33,716 nucleotides of DNA from a gamma proteobacterium symbiont of Ctena orbiculata (GTDB taxonomy: Bacteria; Pseudomonadota; Gammaproteobacteria; Chromatiales; Chromatiaceae): positions 1 to 33,716 of the forward strand of contig NATW01000086.1 in the NCBI GenBank assembly GCA_003094555.1. The letters are read 5' to 3'. The notes beneath the pieces are model-generated. The model saw nothing but the letters and a program-made list of their open reading frames with translations. It searched no databases and was not told where the DNA came from. Positions 22,851 through 31,676 of this stretch are shown here, piece after piece. Both the position numbers and the translations under genes were made by a program. Positions within the stretch are counted from its first letter, which is position 1. The number at the start of each line of letters is the position of its first letter.

Positions 22851-25796
22851 ATGCGACATTGGAAAAGCTATATCGGACTCATTCTGTCAGTTTCATCCAT
22901 CCTGCTCCTACTGACCTCATGTGGCGGCTCCGGCAACAGTGGTGAGCCTGGTGATTCGACAAATGACACGCCCTCCAATGGCGACTCGGATAATGTGCAA
23001 ATTCAGGACCCGTCGGTCCTTAGCGTCAGTAACCTGCGTACCGCCGCCAATCCAGACATTCCGATCAGCGTATTCAACGATGCAGGGGATGGCTTGGCCG
23101 TCTGGGCGGTGACCAGCGAAGGCACCTGGCTCTATTACTCACTCTATGACTGCGCTTCGGACAGCTGGACAAGTGCGCAAAGATTGGCTGAAGTTGCCCA
23201 TGACGAGTTATATATTGCACCCAAGGTGGTTTCGAACGGTGTCGGCTTTGCCGTTGCCTGGAATACGGATAACAGGCTGTATATCAATCTGTTCAATGAT
23301 GGTGAGTGGGTCACAACCCAGGCAAATCCCGGTGCAACCTGGTTCGATAGTCATGAGTTAATCTCCAATGGCAGAGGTTATCTACTTGCCTGGAGGCAGG
23401 ATTCCGGGGCCAGACAATGGGTATACACCACACTATCAGAAGATGGCATGACATGGGGAGACACGGTTATCCACAGTGAGGCAGCCAGCGATAACGCATT
23501 TTCCATTCAAGTCGAGTCTGATGGAACCGGCTATGCAGTGATCTGGGAAGAGAGTAATACCCGAATCCTGGGTAATATTCATGACGGATCAGCCTGGCTA
23601 GGCACCCAAGAACTGGTCAACCTGCCCGACAGCTCTATTTTCCGTTCCCGCATCGCCAGCAACGGCACGGGATATTTACTGGCCTGGACCAGAGGTGGCG
23701 AATCCATAATGAATCGGATCTATACGCCATCTGACGGCTGGGGTCTCAGCGAAGTACTGTTCCCGCGGGACAGCGATGACAATTCAGCACACGTCAATGC
23801 GATCGTCTCAAACGGTACGGGATATTGCGCACTGATCACGAAGTACGAGGAGGCCGGTCAGTGGGGACTCTATGCGGCAATCGACTCTCAGGGCAATGGA
23901 GCCTGGGAAGATACCTCATTGTTGGACATCTCCAGGCAGTGGGGGACCGAACAGTGGACGCTGGTCTCTGACGGCGACGGTTATGCCGCTGCATGGGGTT
24001 ACTTTGACGCTAACAACGACAATATCGTACAACACACCGCAAGTGTTTATCAGGGAACCGGCTGGCATACCTTAAGCAATCCGATAAGCATTGCCCCCAT
24101 AGTCTCGGAAGTGTTGTACCGGTATCGCCTGCACGATCAATTGGACATCGAAATCGCAGGCCTGAACGGTCAGTATGTCCTCACTTCAAAACAGGTAATC
24201 GATGATGTGGACAGCATCACCGCCACCCGCTACGACAGCAATCTGGGTTGGCTTGATACGGAGATCCTGGAAAACGGCTCTGGAACGGCAAAAGACCCAA
24301 AGTTATCCGTGAATCAAGACAGGGGTCTCTCGGTCATCTGGCACCAAATCGATGACAGTGGTACAGCTATCTCGACATACCGTAACCGTATGGATGGGGA
24401 ACAATGGAGCGGTGCGGAACTGCTTCACGAATCCACTTACCTACTCGGCAGCAGTTACACACCACAGCTGGTCGCCGCTGACAACGGCACAACCCTTGCA
24501 CTCTGGTCACAGCATAGAAACGGATACCGGGCGTTGATCGCCAATATCCGTGATGGCGACGCCTGGGCACAACCCGTTGTTCTATCCGACTCAACAACAG
24601 AGACCACACCACGTATTGCCAGTAATGGAACCGGCTTTGCTGTCACCTGGGAGGAACGCAGCGGCGAGGAGTATCTCCTCAAGGGCGTGACCTTTGAGCG
24701 GGATGGGTGGAGTGATTCCATTGTGCATGATATCAGTGTGCTGCAATACTCATCCAAACCCATACCCATGGTATTGGCGTCAAATGGCCGCGATTACATG
24801 TTGTTGCATTTCGACTACCCCAGCCAGTCAAACACAACGGGAAACCTGATCGCACGCCATTTTGACGCCATCGATTGGCGCGAACCCGCTATGGTTGCCG
24901 AAGGTGTCTATTTCGCAACCAGGTATCCAAAGATCGCAACCAACGGAACAACCTATTTGACGGCCTGGTTACAACAGGGCGATACCATGGACATCTATTC
25001 GTCTCAATATGATGGCGATGTCTGGGGCAGCGGCCTGTTGGTGGCATCCGACCTGGAGATCATATTAAATGAATATGGGATGAGCAGGCCGGATGGCCCT
25101 GAATTGGCGAGTAACGGTGAAGGCTATGGAATATTCTGGTTCGACCGTGGCAACGTGATAGGCAGCCTCTATACAGAGAGCTGGAGCAGTCCCGAAGATA
25201 TTGGTGATATCAACCTCCAGGCCTGGCGCGGTGAGGAGACGCCATACGTCGCATCCAACGGCAGCGGTTATGCGGTTGCATGGCGATCCGATAACGAGAC
25301 GGGATCAACCCTCTATGCCAATGTCTACAACGCTACCTCATGGATCGGCGCCGAGGGATTCAGCGCCAGCCAAAACGACACTTTCGTTCTGCCCGACGAC
25401 GGTGACCTGCTCGAGGCATCAGGGGAAAAATATGCCCTGCTTTGGGCTACACCCTACCCCGAAGTCTCAGCCAGTGTGTACGATGGGAGCCAATGGTCCA
25501 CCACTACCCGCTTGAATCGTGTTCTCAATGAGACCAGCCAGTTTCAATTGGCCAGCGACGGCATGGGATTTCTCGCGGCCTGGATACAAGACAACGGAAG
25601 CGGTACACATGAGATTGTCAGCAGCAGCTACGACAACAATAGCTGGGGAGAGCCCGTGGTCGTGGATGATAACCAACTCAGTAAATTTGATCTCGATCTG
25701 ATTGGGGATTCAACCGGTTTCCAGGCTGTCTGGACGGGGGCTGAACAGGGTGGCGATCCTTGGGTGAGAATTCCCTGGGCCAAGTCGGGACTCTAG
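22851..25796 (+). CDS. Large repeat lipoprotein, probable beta-propeller
   Basis: The 981-residue precursor starts with a lipoprotein signal (MRHWKSYIGLILS..., lipobox LLTSC, Gly following, so probably outer membrane). ATG 22851 is chosen because GGAG (22840-22843) lies 7 bases before it; the frame is open back to 22788. After a short disordered linker come about 17 tandem units of roughly 50-60 residues built on the pattern SNGxGYxxAW (ASNGTGYLLAW, VSNGVGFAVAW, LASNGEGYGIFW, VASNGSGYAVAW and so on), each with further Tyr/Trp positions. The pattern suggests four-stranded blades of one or more beta-propellers. Function cannot be given; such propellers often bind glycans or partners at the cell surface. 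It is transcribed alone. Confidence 0.85.
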   Translation: MRHWKSYIGLILSVSSILLLLTSCGGSGNSGEPGDSTNDTPSNGDSDNVQIQDPSVLSVSNLRTAANPDIPISVFNDAGDGLAVWAVTSEGTWLYYSLYDCASDSWTSAQRLAEVAHDELYIAPKVVSNGVGFAVAWNTDNRLYINLFNDGEWVTTQANPGATWFDSHELISNGRGYLLAWRQDSGARQWVYTTLSEDGMTWGDTVIHSEAASDNAFSIQVESDGTGYAVIWEESNTRILGNIHDGSAWLGTQELVNLPDSSIFRSRIASNGTGYLLAWTRGGESIMNRIYTPSDGWGLSEVLFPRDSDDNSAHVNAIVSNGTGYCALITKYEEAGQWGLYAAIDSQGNGAWEDTSLLDISRQWGTEQWTLVSDGDGYAAAWGYFDANNDNIVQHTASVYQGTGWHTLSNPISIAPIVSEVLYRYRLHDQLDIEIAGLNGQYVLTSKQVIDDVDSITATRYDSNLGWLDTEILENGSGTAKDPKLSVNQDRGLSVIWHQIDDSGTAISTYRNRMDGEQWSGAELLHESTYLLGSSYTPQLVAADNGTTLALWSQHRNGYRALIANIRDGDAWAQPVVLSDSTTETTPRIASNGTGFAVTWEERSGEEYLLKGVTFERDGWSDSIVHDISVLQYSSKPIPMVLASNGRDYMLLHFDYPSQSNTTGNLIARHFDAIDWREPAMVAEGVYFATRYPKIATNGTTYLTAWLQQGDTMDIYSSQYDGDVWGSGLLVASDLEIILNEYGMSRPDGPELASNGEGYGIFWFDRGNVIGSLYTESWSSPEDIGDINLQAWRGEETPYVASNGSGYAVAWRSDNETGSTLYANVYNATSWIGAEGFSASQNDTFVLPDDGDLLEASGEKYALLWATPYPEVSASVYDGSQWSTTTRLNRVLNETSQFQLASDGMGFLAAWIQDNGSGTHEIVSSSYDNNSWGEPVVVDDNQLSKFDLDLIGDSTGFQAVWTGAEQGGDPWVRIPWAKSGL

Positions 25797-25895
25797 TCCG
25801 AATATTTCATCCTAAAGCAGAATCACCAAGGATCATCTCGTTCCCGGACTGGAACAGGGGTAGGAGATAATTGAGTTGAAACTATTGGCAAAACG

Positions 25896-25919
25896 TAGGG
25901 TGGGGCAGGCCCCACCCTA
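25896..25919. terminator. GC-rich hairpin between convergent genes
   Basis: TAGGGTGGGG (25896-25905), loop CAGG, CCCCACCCTA (25910-25919) form a perfect 10-bp stem. There is no T-tail on either strand. It lies between the end of the repeat lipoprotein gene and the convergent YkgJ gene and may act as a two-way terminator or be a REP-type dispersed element. Confidence 0.5.
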
Positions 25920-25957
25920 GATTGATAATCTAACTTACGCACCGAATCCTTGAACAA

Positions 25958-26848
25958 TCAGGACAGTGCATCCTTCATCTGCTGCTCCTGTTTCTGTTTG
26001 TGCAGTTCGATCTCAGCCTTTCTGCGCATCTCCAGGATCTCTTTGCGCTCTTCTACACGCTTTTCAGTTGCGTTATCTTTCACCGGAATGGTGACCTCGC
26101 CGAACAGGACCTGTTTCAACAGCCGGGTACCGAACTGCATCAGGGCGAGATCCTCTTTCTCCATGGTCTGGTAAAACGTCTCATCCAGGTCGTAGGAGGC
26201 CTTGAAGGAGTCGCTTAACACGAAACGGCGCAGGCGGTCAGTGTCGTAGGAGCACATGAAGAAGAACTGCAGACTGGTGTCGGAGGGTCGACCGATTGCC
26301 GGGCCGGCGGATTTCTTCTTCAGCATCAGCTGCAGCCATTCACGATTCAGCTGATCGTAGACCTCAACCTCCTGCTCCTTACGGTAATCATCGACCAATA
26401 TCTCCCTATCCTCTTCATGCCCCTTACAGTGATCCTCTCGGATCAGAAAGTAGCGAGCCTCGTCCTCGGTGGAACCTGCCTCGCGCATGGCCATATGTCC
26501 GATCGGATAGTAACGGCAGGCCGTGGGACGATCCTTATAGACACTGCAGCCCTCATCATTCACAAACAGACAGGCACCCTCATTATCGGTACGCAGTTTC
26601 ACCCCCGGCAGACCATCCTTATCCATCTCGTAAGGTACCGTGTGGTCCTTGAGAAACGCTGTGGCACTGATCCCCAGATTATCCTTCAAACGCAGGATGT
26701 CATAGGGTGTGAGCTGAATATCCGCATGCTTGCAGCAGGCATTGAAGCAGGAAATTCCCTTGTGACAGTTGAATTTGATCTTGGCGCCAGGCTCAAGCAC
26801 CGCGGGTACGAAGCTGCTTTTGAATGGAATATCGAATTTTTCGCTCAT
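25958..26848 (-). CDS. YkgJ-type cysteine-cluster protein
   Basis: The 296-residue protein has the YkgJ (CxxxxCC) signature: CHKGISCFNACCKHADIQLTPYDILRLK, later CLFVNDEGCSVYKDRPTACRYYPIGH, and a following conserved Cys near EDHCKGHEED. The family is believed to bind zinc or an iron-sulfur cluster through these cysteines, without a known reaction. The last ~45 residues are a charged coiled coil (VEERKEILEMRRKAEIELHKQK). GGAGG stands 6 bases before the ATG. Upstream on the same strand lies aprA, but its terminator and 227 bases separate the two, so co-transcription is unlikely. A link to sulfur metabolism is possible only by position. Confidence 0.88.
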   Translation of the reverse strand: MSEKFDIPFKSSFVPAVLEPGAKIKFNCHKGISCFNACCKHADIQLTPYDILRLKDNLGISATAFLKDHTVPYEMDKDGLPGVKLRTDNEGACLFVNDEGCSVYKDRPTACRYYPIGHMAMREAGSTEDEARYFLIREDHCKGHEEDREILVDDYRKEQEVEVYDQLNREWLQLMLKKKSAGPAIGRPSDTSLQFFFMCSYDTDRLRRFVLSDSFKASYDLDETFYQTMEKEDLALMQFGTRLLKQVLFGEVTIPVKDNATEKRVEERKEILEMRRKAEIELHKQKQEQQMKDALS

Positions 26849-27016
26849 TGTCTGCCTCCGACATGGGAATCGGCTGGTGTAGGAATCAATTTGTAAATGG
26901 ACACCGTGAAACTGAATATTAGTCCAAGTTGCGGACGGCTGATACGGTTCGCCCTTAGAGTATCAGCGCACACATGTGTTCATTTAAAAACTGCATAAAT
27001 AACAACCATTAAAGAC

Positions 27017-27048
27017 GGAAAAGTCCGGGCACCTTACGATACCCGGAC
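27017..27048 (-). terminator. Intrinsic terminator of the aprBA operon
   Basis: On the minus strand GTCCGGG pairs with CCCGGAC (27042-27048 with 27023-27029) around a 12-base loop and is followed by CTTTT. It lies 28 bases after the aprA stop codon. Confidence 0.7.
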
Positions 27049-27075
27049 CCTCCTAAGCTACTAAACAGTCAAGTA

Positions 27076-29061
27076 TTACTTGAACAACTTAGCCTTATCT
27101 ACGATATCTACGTGTGCCCGCTTGAAGCACTTGTAGGTCTTGGTCTCTCTGTCGTAGATGGAGTTTACGAAGCACTTCCAGTTCTCTTCGTCGACAAAGT
27201 TCTTATCCATGCGGTAGTAGAAACCAGGATAACGAGACTCTTGACGGAACTGAATGTGTTTCATGTGAGCTTCAGCAGTCAGGATGCGGTGATAGTTCTC
27301 CCACGCACGCAGCAGTTCGTGGAGGTCCTTGGCGCGCATCTTGAGGGCGTCTTCCTTGAGCATTTCCAGCTTCTGCTCAGCCAGGTCCAGCATGTGCTCG
27401 TTGGTGGTGTAGTAGGTGGCAACACCGGCAACGTACTCATCCATAACCTTCTGCAGACGGAACTGCAGCATCCGCGGTGTGATGTAGTTGGGATTCACAT
27501 CAATCGCAGTTGAGTAGTCCTTGTGCTCTAGGTAGTTGCGAACCGGACGGTAGATCTCTTCGATCAGGGAATCAACGTCGGTGTCCAGCTCAGGGCTGAG
27601 ATCCTTGTTGTCCATGACGTACTTGACCATGGCCTTGGCGGCCATACGGCCTTCGGCATGGGAACCGGAAGAGAATTTGTGACCGGAAGCGCCCACGCCG
27701 TCACCAGCGGTGAACAGACCGGAGACGGTGGTCATACCACGGTAGCCCCAGTTCCAGCCCTGAGGCAGATGCTCAGGCACGCCAGCCTCGGTCTCCTCGG
27801 TAGGTGCGCCAACATCTTCAGGACCGGAGGTCCAGATGCCGCAACAACCGGAGTGAGAGCCCAGCAGGTAGGGTTCGGTAGGCATCAGCTCTGAGTTCTT
27901 TTTCTCAGGCTCGATGTTCTCACCAGCCCAGATACCGCACTGGCCGATACACATGTCCAGGAAGTCTTCCCAGGCCTCGGCTTCCAGATGCTTAACCTCA
28001 CGGGGAGACAGGGTCTCACGCAGGTTGGCAAGGGCGGTGACAGTGTCCATCCAGATAGGACCACGACCCTCTTTCATCTCTTTCAGCATCAGATGGTTAC
28101 GCAGGCAGGATGCGGGAACGGCAGCCTGACCATAAGGAGGATAGTCGTCCAGCATCTCCTTGTTGCGGTCCATGTAGACTTCACCAAAGGCGTTGGTGGC
28201 CTTGGATTTGAAGAGCAGGAACCATGCGCCAACAGGACCGTAACCGTCTTTGAAACGGGTAGGTACGAAGCGGTTTTCCATCATGGTCAGCTCAGCACCA
28301 GCCTCGGCAGCCATGGCGTAGGTGGAACCAGCGTTCCATACCGGGTACCAGGCACGGCCCTGACCCTCACCCACAGAGCGGGGACGGAAGATGTTTACAC
28401 AACCACCGGCAGCCAGCAGGATGGCCTTTGCCTTGAAGACATACAGCTTGTGCTCACGTACAGAGAAACCAACGGCACCGGCGATGCGGTTGGGATCGTT
28501 CTTGTCGTTGACCAGCTTGACGATGAAGATACGCTCCTGGATGTTGTCCATGCCCAGGGCTTTCTTCGCGGCTTCAGCGACGATCCACTTGTAGGACTCA
28601 CCGTTGATCATGATCTGCCACTTACCGGAACGTACGGGCTTGCCGCCGTCCTTCAATGGGGTCATGCCCTTGGAACCGTCGTGACGCTCACCGTTCTCAT
28701 CAGTCTTCCAGATGGGCAGGCCCCACTCTTCGAACAGATGCACGGACTCGTCAACGTGGCGACCCAGGTCATAGGCCAGATCGTCACGGGTGATACCCAT
28801 CAGATCGTTGGAGACCATACGTGCGTAATCGGCGGGATCCTGTTCCGAACCGATGTAAGTGTTGATAGCGGAGAGACCCTGGGCGACAGCACCAGAACGG
28901 TCCATAGCGGCCTTATCGACCAGCTTAACTTTAATGTCGCCACCAGCGGCTTGTACCCAAGGACCGATCTCATAGGCGGCACCACTACAGGCCATACCAC
29001 CACCGATCAGCAGGATGTCTACCTCTTCTTGGACGACTTCCGGATTTCCGAACTCAGCCAT
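27076..29061 (-). CDS. aprA: Adenylylsulfate (APS) reductase alpha subunit
   Basis: The 661-residue protein is a full-length AprA: FAD-binding EVDILLIGGGMACSGAAYE at the N terminus, MENRFVPTRFKDGYGPVGAW and GSHSGCCGIWTSGPED around the active site, and the FAD-contacting GDGVGASGHKFSSGSHAEGR. With AprB it interconverts adenylylsulfate and sulfite plus AMP in the cytoplasm; in a sulfur oxidiser it runs toward adenylylsulfate, whose sulfate and ATP or ADP are then released by sulfurylase. It follows aprB by 51 bases; GAGGAA lies 6 bases before the ATG. No aprM gene is adjacent, while Qmo-type genes exist at the left edge, which fits the Qmo-dependent type of AprBA. Direction of the reaction is inference from the Qmo/Hdr context, not from residues. 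Confidence 0.97.
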   Translation of the reverse strand: MAEFGNPEVVQEEVDILLIGGGMACSGAAYEIGPWVQAAGGDIKVKLVDKAAMDRSGAVAQGLSAINTYIGSEQDPADYARMVSNDLMGITRDDLAYDLGRHVDESVHLFEEWGLPIWKTDENGERHDGSKGMTPLKDGGKPVRSGKWQIMINGESYKWIVAEAAKKALGMDNIQERIFIVKLVNDKNDPNRIAGAVGFSVREHKLYVFKAKAILLAAGGCVNIFRPRSVGEGQGRAWYPVWNAGSTYAMAAEAGAELTMMENRFVPTRFKDGYGPVGAWFLLFKSKATNAFGEVYMDRNKEMLDDYPPYGQAAVPASCLRNHLMLKEMKEGRGPIWMDTVTALANLRETLSPREVKHLEAEAWEDFLDMCIGQCGIWAGENIEPEKKNSELMPTEPYLLGSHSGCCGIWTSGPEDVGAPTEETEAGVPEHLPQGWNWGYRGMTTVSGLFTAGDGVGASGHKFSSGSHAEGRMAAKAMVKYVMDNKDLSPELDTDVDSLIEEIYRPVRNYLEHKDYSTAIDVNPNYITPRMLQFRLQKVMDEYVAGVATYYTTNEHMLDLAEQKLEMLKEDALKMRAKDLHELLRAWENYHRILTAEAHMKHIQFRQESRYPGFYYRMDKNFVDEENWKCFVNSIYDRETKTYKCFKRAHVDIVDKAKLFK

Positions 29062-29112
29062 TTTTAATTCCTCAAAAAATTTCGTTAGTTTCTAAATCTG
29101 TCTGAATCCGGC

Positions 29113-29586
29113 TTATTTGCGGATCAGTTCGCTAGCATCACCGGCACGGTAGCCGTTCTGCTCATTGTGATTGAAGAAACCGGGCTCACCGATCTTCGCG
29201 ATATCGGCAGCAGGCTTACCACCATAGGGATCGATGGAACCCTCTGGAGTGGTACGGATCGGGAACTTGAAGCGCTTCATGGTGCCGTTGCGGAACTTGA
29301 TGGTCCACATGATGGAATCGGTACCGCGCAGAGGCTGTACAGATGCGCCCAGAGGTACGATATCGGCGTAAGGACGCGCTTCGATGGCCTGCTGAGGGCA
29401 GATCTTGATGCAGGAGTAACACTCCCAGCACTGCTCAGGCTCTTGGTTGAAGGACTTCATGGCATGGCCTGTCTCTGAGCCGTCTTTATCCAGCTTCATC
29501 AGGTCGTGAGGACAGATGTACATGCAAGCTGTCCTGTCCTGGCCTTTACAGCCATCGCACTTCTCAGTACGCACAAATGTTGGCAT
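29113..29586 (-). CDS. aprB: Adenylylsulfate (APS) reductase beta subunit
   Basis: The 157-residue protein carries two [4Fe-4S] motifs: Cys10-13-21-25 (CDGCKGQDRTACMYICP, with the longer AprB spacing) and Cys53-56-59-63 (CWECYSCIKICP). The C-terminal tail (MWTIKFRNGTMKRFKFPIRT, then PAADIAKIGEPGFFN) wraps AprA in known structures. It relays electrons between the AprA flavin and the outer partner, here presumably the Qmo complex. AGGAGA stands 8 bases before the ATG. It is the first gene of the aprBA transcript, with a long upstream region of ~510 bases. Confidence 0.97.
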   Translation of the reverse strand: MPTFVRTEKCDGCKGQDRTACMYICPHDLMKLDKDGSETGHAMKSFNQEPEQCWECYSCIKICPQQAIEARPYADIVPLGASVQPLRGTDSIMWTIKFRNGTMKRFKFPIRTTPEGSIDPYGGKPAADIAKIGEPGFFNHNEQNGYRAGDASELIRK

Positions 29587-30100
29587 GGTGTTTATCTCCT
29601 AAGGGTTTCACTGCAGTGATTCAGACGCCGTGAGATGCCGCAGCTTTAGTAAGCACACCCGGGCAATACCCGGCGTCATTCTTTAGTATCTCTACCGGCC
29701 CGTGCCCAGTGGCGTCCGAACCTAGTTTCACTCCCGAATCCGCCAGGCCGCACAGCCAGGCACTCCGTCGCACGCATGCGCGCATGCTGGACTCGGGGCG
29801 ACAAACATTAATGCCTTATAATCCCTTTAGCCAAACAGTCTTTTTATGAGGGCGCATAAAATACGCTTATTGACCTAGCCCATTGTAAAACATACTATTT
29901 TAGTTGGTTTAGTAACTACCTATTTATAAAAAAGAAAATTCCAATATTCTAAATAAGGTCTTTTACCTCAGGCTTGATCAACCGGCCAAATATGCGACGC
30001 GACTATCCCAAGGGAGATATGCATTGCGCGATAATCTATCGAGTCAAAAAGTTGCAGACCCGGCCTTTTCGGTTAGAGTGGCCCTTTTTCGAGTATCCAC
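29587..30100. other. 514-bp divergent region between aprB and the thioredoxin-HEAT operon
   Basis: The part near aprB (29587-29790) is GC-rich and should be the leader of the aprBA transcript; it holds a CCGGG/CCCGG hairpin at 29659-29673 and a perfect 14-base palindrome at 29774-29787. The middle (about 29800-29970) is strongly AT-rich, as expected for promoters on both strands, but no pair of -35/-10 boxes is close enough to consensus to call. No gene is seen. Confidence 0.6.
29774..29787. promoter_or_regulatory. Perfect 14-bp palindrome in the aprBA leader, possible operator
   Basis: GCATGCGCGCATGC reads the same on both strands and lies ~190 bases upstream of aprB, at the edge of the AT-rich promoter zone. 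Such symmetry fits a dimeric regulator site, but none is named by this sequence; chance formation in GC-rich DNA is possible. Confidence 0.35.
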
Positions 30101-30751
30101 ATGAGCAAAGCTGAAGCCCCTGACGCCCTACTTCTCCTGGCCACTGGTTGTGCTCACTGTCCCGTGGTTTTGCAACATCTGAGCCAGCTGCTGAAGCAGG
30201 GCAAGATCGGTCGCCTGGAGGCTGTAAACATCGTTGAACATCCCCAAGTCGCACACAGCATGGGTACCCGCAGTGTTCCCTGGACCCGCATCGGCTCCTT
30301 TGAGCTGGAGGGTGTCCTGTCCCAGGGAGAACTCGAGCGATGGATCGACCTGGCAGGCCGGGAGGAGGGAACAGCAAGCTATCTCAGCCACCTGCTGGAA
30401 TCCCAGCGGGCCCATGGGGCGGTTTCCTGGTTGCAGAGACATCCCGATGCACTGGGGGATCTACTGAGTCTGCTGAATTCCCCCGAAACCCCCATCGTGG
30501 TACGCATCGGTATCGGTGTGGTTGCTGAGGAGTTGCAGGGAACACCCCTTTGGAAGTCAGTACTCTCTGACCTGCTGCCACTGGCAGAATCCCCTGACCC
30601 CACCCTGCGCGCCGATGTTGCCCACTATTTGGGCCTGACCCTGTCCAAGCAGGCCATCGAACCATTGCGAGGAATGCTCGATGACGAACACCCTGATGTC
30701 AGAGAGATCGCTGCGGAATCACTCGACCTGCTGCAGGGAGAAAACAGCTGA
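30101..30751 (+). CDS. Thioredoxin-fold protein with HEAT repeats
   Basis: The 216-residue protein opens with a thioredoxin-like domain: LLLLATGCAHCPVVLQHL with active-site Cys17-Ala-His-Cys20 and a likely cis-proline at SVP60. From about residue 140 HEAT-type helices follow (PLAESPDPTLRADVAHYLG, DDEHPDVREIAAESLDLL). It lacks a signal peptide, so it acts in the cytoplasm, probably on disulfides or as a partner-binding redox protein. Its stop overlaps the start of the next gene by one base (TGATG), showing translational coupling. It is the first gene of a five-gene run. Confidence 0.85.
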   Translation: MSKAEAPDALLLLATGCAHCPVVLQHLSQLLKQGKIGRLEAVNIVEHPQVAHSMGTRSVPWTRIGSFELEGVLSQGELERWIDLAGREEGTASYLSHLLESQRAHGAVSWLQRHPDALGDLLSLLNSPETPIVVRIGIGVVAEELQGTPLWKSVLSDLLPLAESPDPTLRADVAHYLGLTLSKQAIEPLRGMLDDEHPDVREIAAESLDLLQGENS

Positions 30752-31302
30752 TGGATAAGAGAGCCCAGATCCTGGCGGTGCACGCCGCCTTCATCAATCA
30801 GGTTGTCGCCACCGGACCCAATCCTGAGCGTAACAGCGAGTTCGAACAACTCATGGCCCTGGCGAGCGAGAATGGCTGGTCAGAGCTGGTAGAGACCATA
30901 CGCAAGATCTTCAATCAGGGTCGGCGTGATATTGAGTTGTTGAACAATCTTGACGAAGAGGACCAGGTGATCACCGAAGCGATCCTGCTTGGCCTGCAGG
31001 ACCCCTCCACCCTGCCTGATCCCAACGCAAAACCAGACCCGGCAATGGCAGCCCCCGGTCTTGCCTCCATGATTCACGCCGCTGGCAGTGGCAATCCCCA
31101 GGCACTGCAGATTATCGCCGAGATGGCGAATCAGATGAGCAAGGCCGGCGGTCCCATGAGCCGACTGGCTGCTGTGATTCGCCCCATGATCGATGGCGAA
31201 CGCCATCCCGAGGTTCTATGCAAACGCATGGATAGCAAAACAGAAGCCATCGTCATGGGTATTCTGGAGGAGCTCAAACAACTCGAAGGGGACGACCGCT
31301 GA
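30751..31302 (+). CDS. Uncharacterised cytoplasmic protein (183 residues)
   Basis: No family is recognised. It is soluble, acidic and helical, with a Pro/Ala-rich middle (DPSTLPDPNAKPDPAMAAPG) joining an N-terminal helical part (FEQLMALASENGWSELVETIRKIF) and a C-terminal part (IIAEMANQMSKAGGPMSRLAAVI). Start and stop both overlap the neighbours by one base (TGATG), so it belongs to the operon and is made in step with the thioredoxin-HEAT protein, with which it may interact. Confidence 0.75.
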   Translation: MDKRAQILAVHAAFINQVVATGPNPERNSEFEQLMALASENGWSELVETIRKIFNQGRRDIELLNNLDEEDQVITEAILLGLQDPSTLPDPNAKPDPAMAAPGLASMIHAAGSGNPQALQIIAEMANQMSKAGGPMSRLAAVIRPMIDGERHPEVLCKRMDSKTEAIVMGILEELKQLEGDDR

Positions 31303-31676
31303 TGCCGCGCACCTTACTGGTTCTCGCCGCTGTCAGCGGTATGCTGCTGGTGATACTCGGTGCATTCGGCGCCCACACCCTGGAGGCCCGCCTGCCACCC
31401 GGCCACATGATCTGGTGGCAAAAAGCGGTTCACTATCAAGGCTTGCATACCCTGGCCCTGTTGGGTTGCGGACTACTTGGCCTGCACTATCCCAGCCGCG
31501 CACTGAGTATCGCCGGCTGGTCTTTCCTGGCCGGAATCCTGCTCTTCTCCGGCAGCCTCTATATCCTGGCACTCACCGGTGTACGCAGCCTGGGCATGGT
31601 CACCCCCCTGGGTGGTGTGGCCTTTATCGCAGGCTGGTTTGCCCTCGCCCTGGCTGCATGGCGCCTGCCCCGCTGA
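31302..31676 (+). CDS. DUF423 small membrane protein
   Basis: The 124-residue protein is typical of DUF423: four membrane helices, the early GAFGAHTLE motif, WWQKAVHYQGLHTLALL, and the glycine-rich FLAGILLFSGSLYILALTG followed by TPLGGVAFIAGW. It sits in the inner membrane; function is unknown. Its first and last codons overlap the flanking genes by one base each. Confidence 0.92.
   Translation: MPRTLLVLAAVSGMLLVILGAFGAHTLEARLPPGHMIWWQKAVHYQGLHTLALLGCGLLGLHYPSRALSIAGWSFLAGILLFSGSLYILALTGVRSLGMVTPLGGVAFIAGWFALALAAWRLPR

Noticed and set aside
27988-29067. Plus-strand open frame of 359 codons opposite aprA
   Set aside because: Antisense to aprA along its whole length; no recognisable motif.
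31193-31675. N-terminal extension of the RlmK frame to 31193
   Set aside because: The extension overlaps two genes in another frame, is Arg/Pro-rich and does not match the family; ATG 31676 with TGATG coupling is the natural start.
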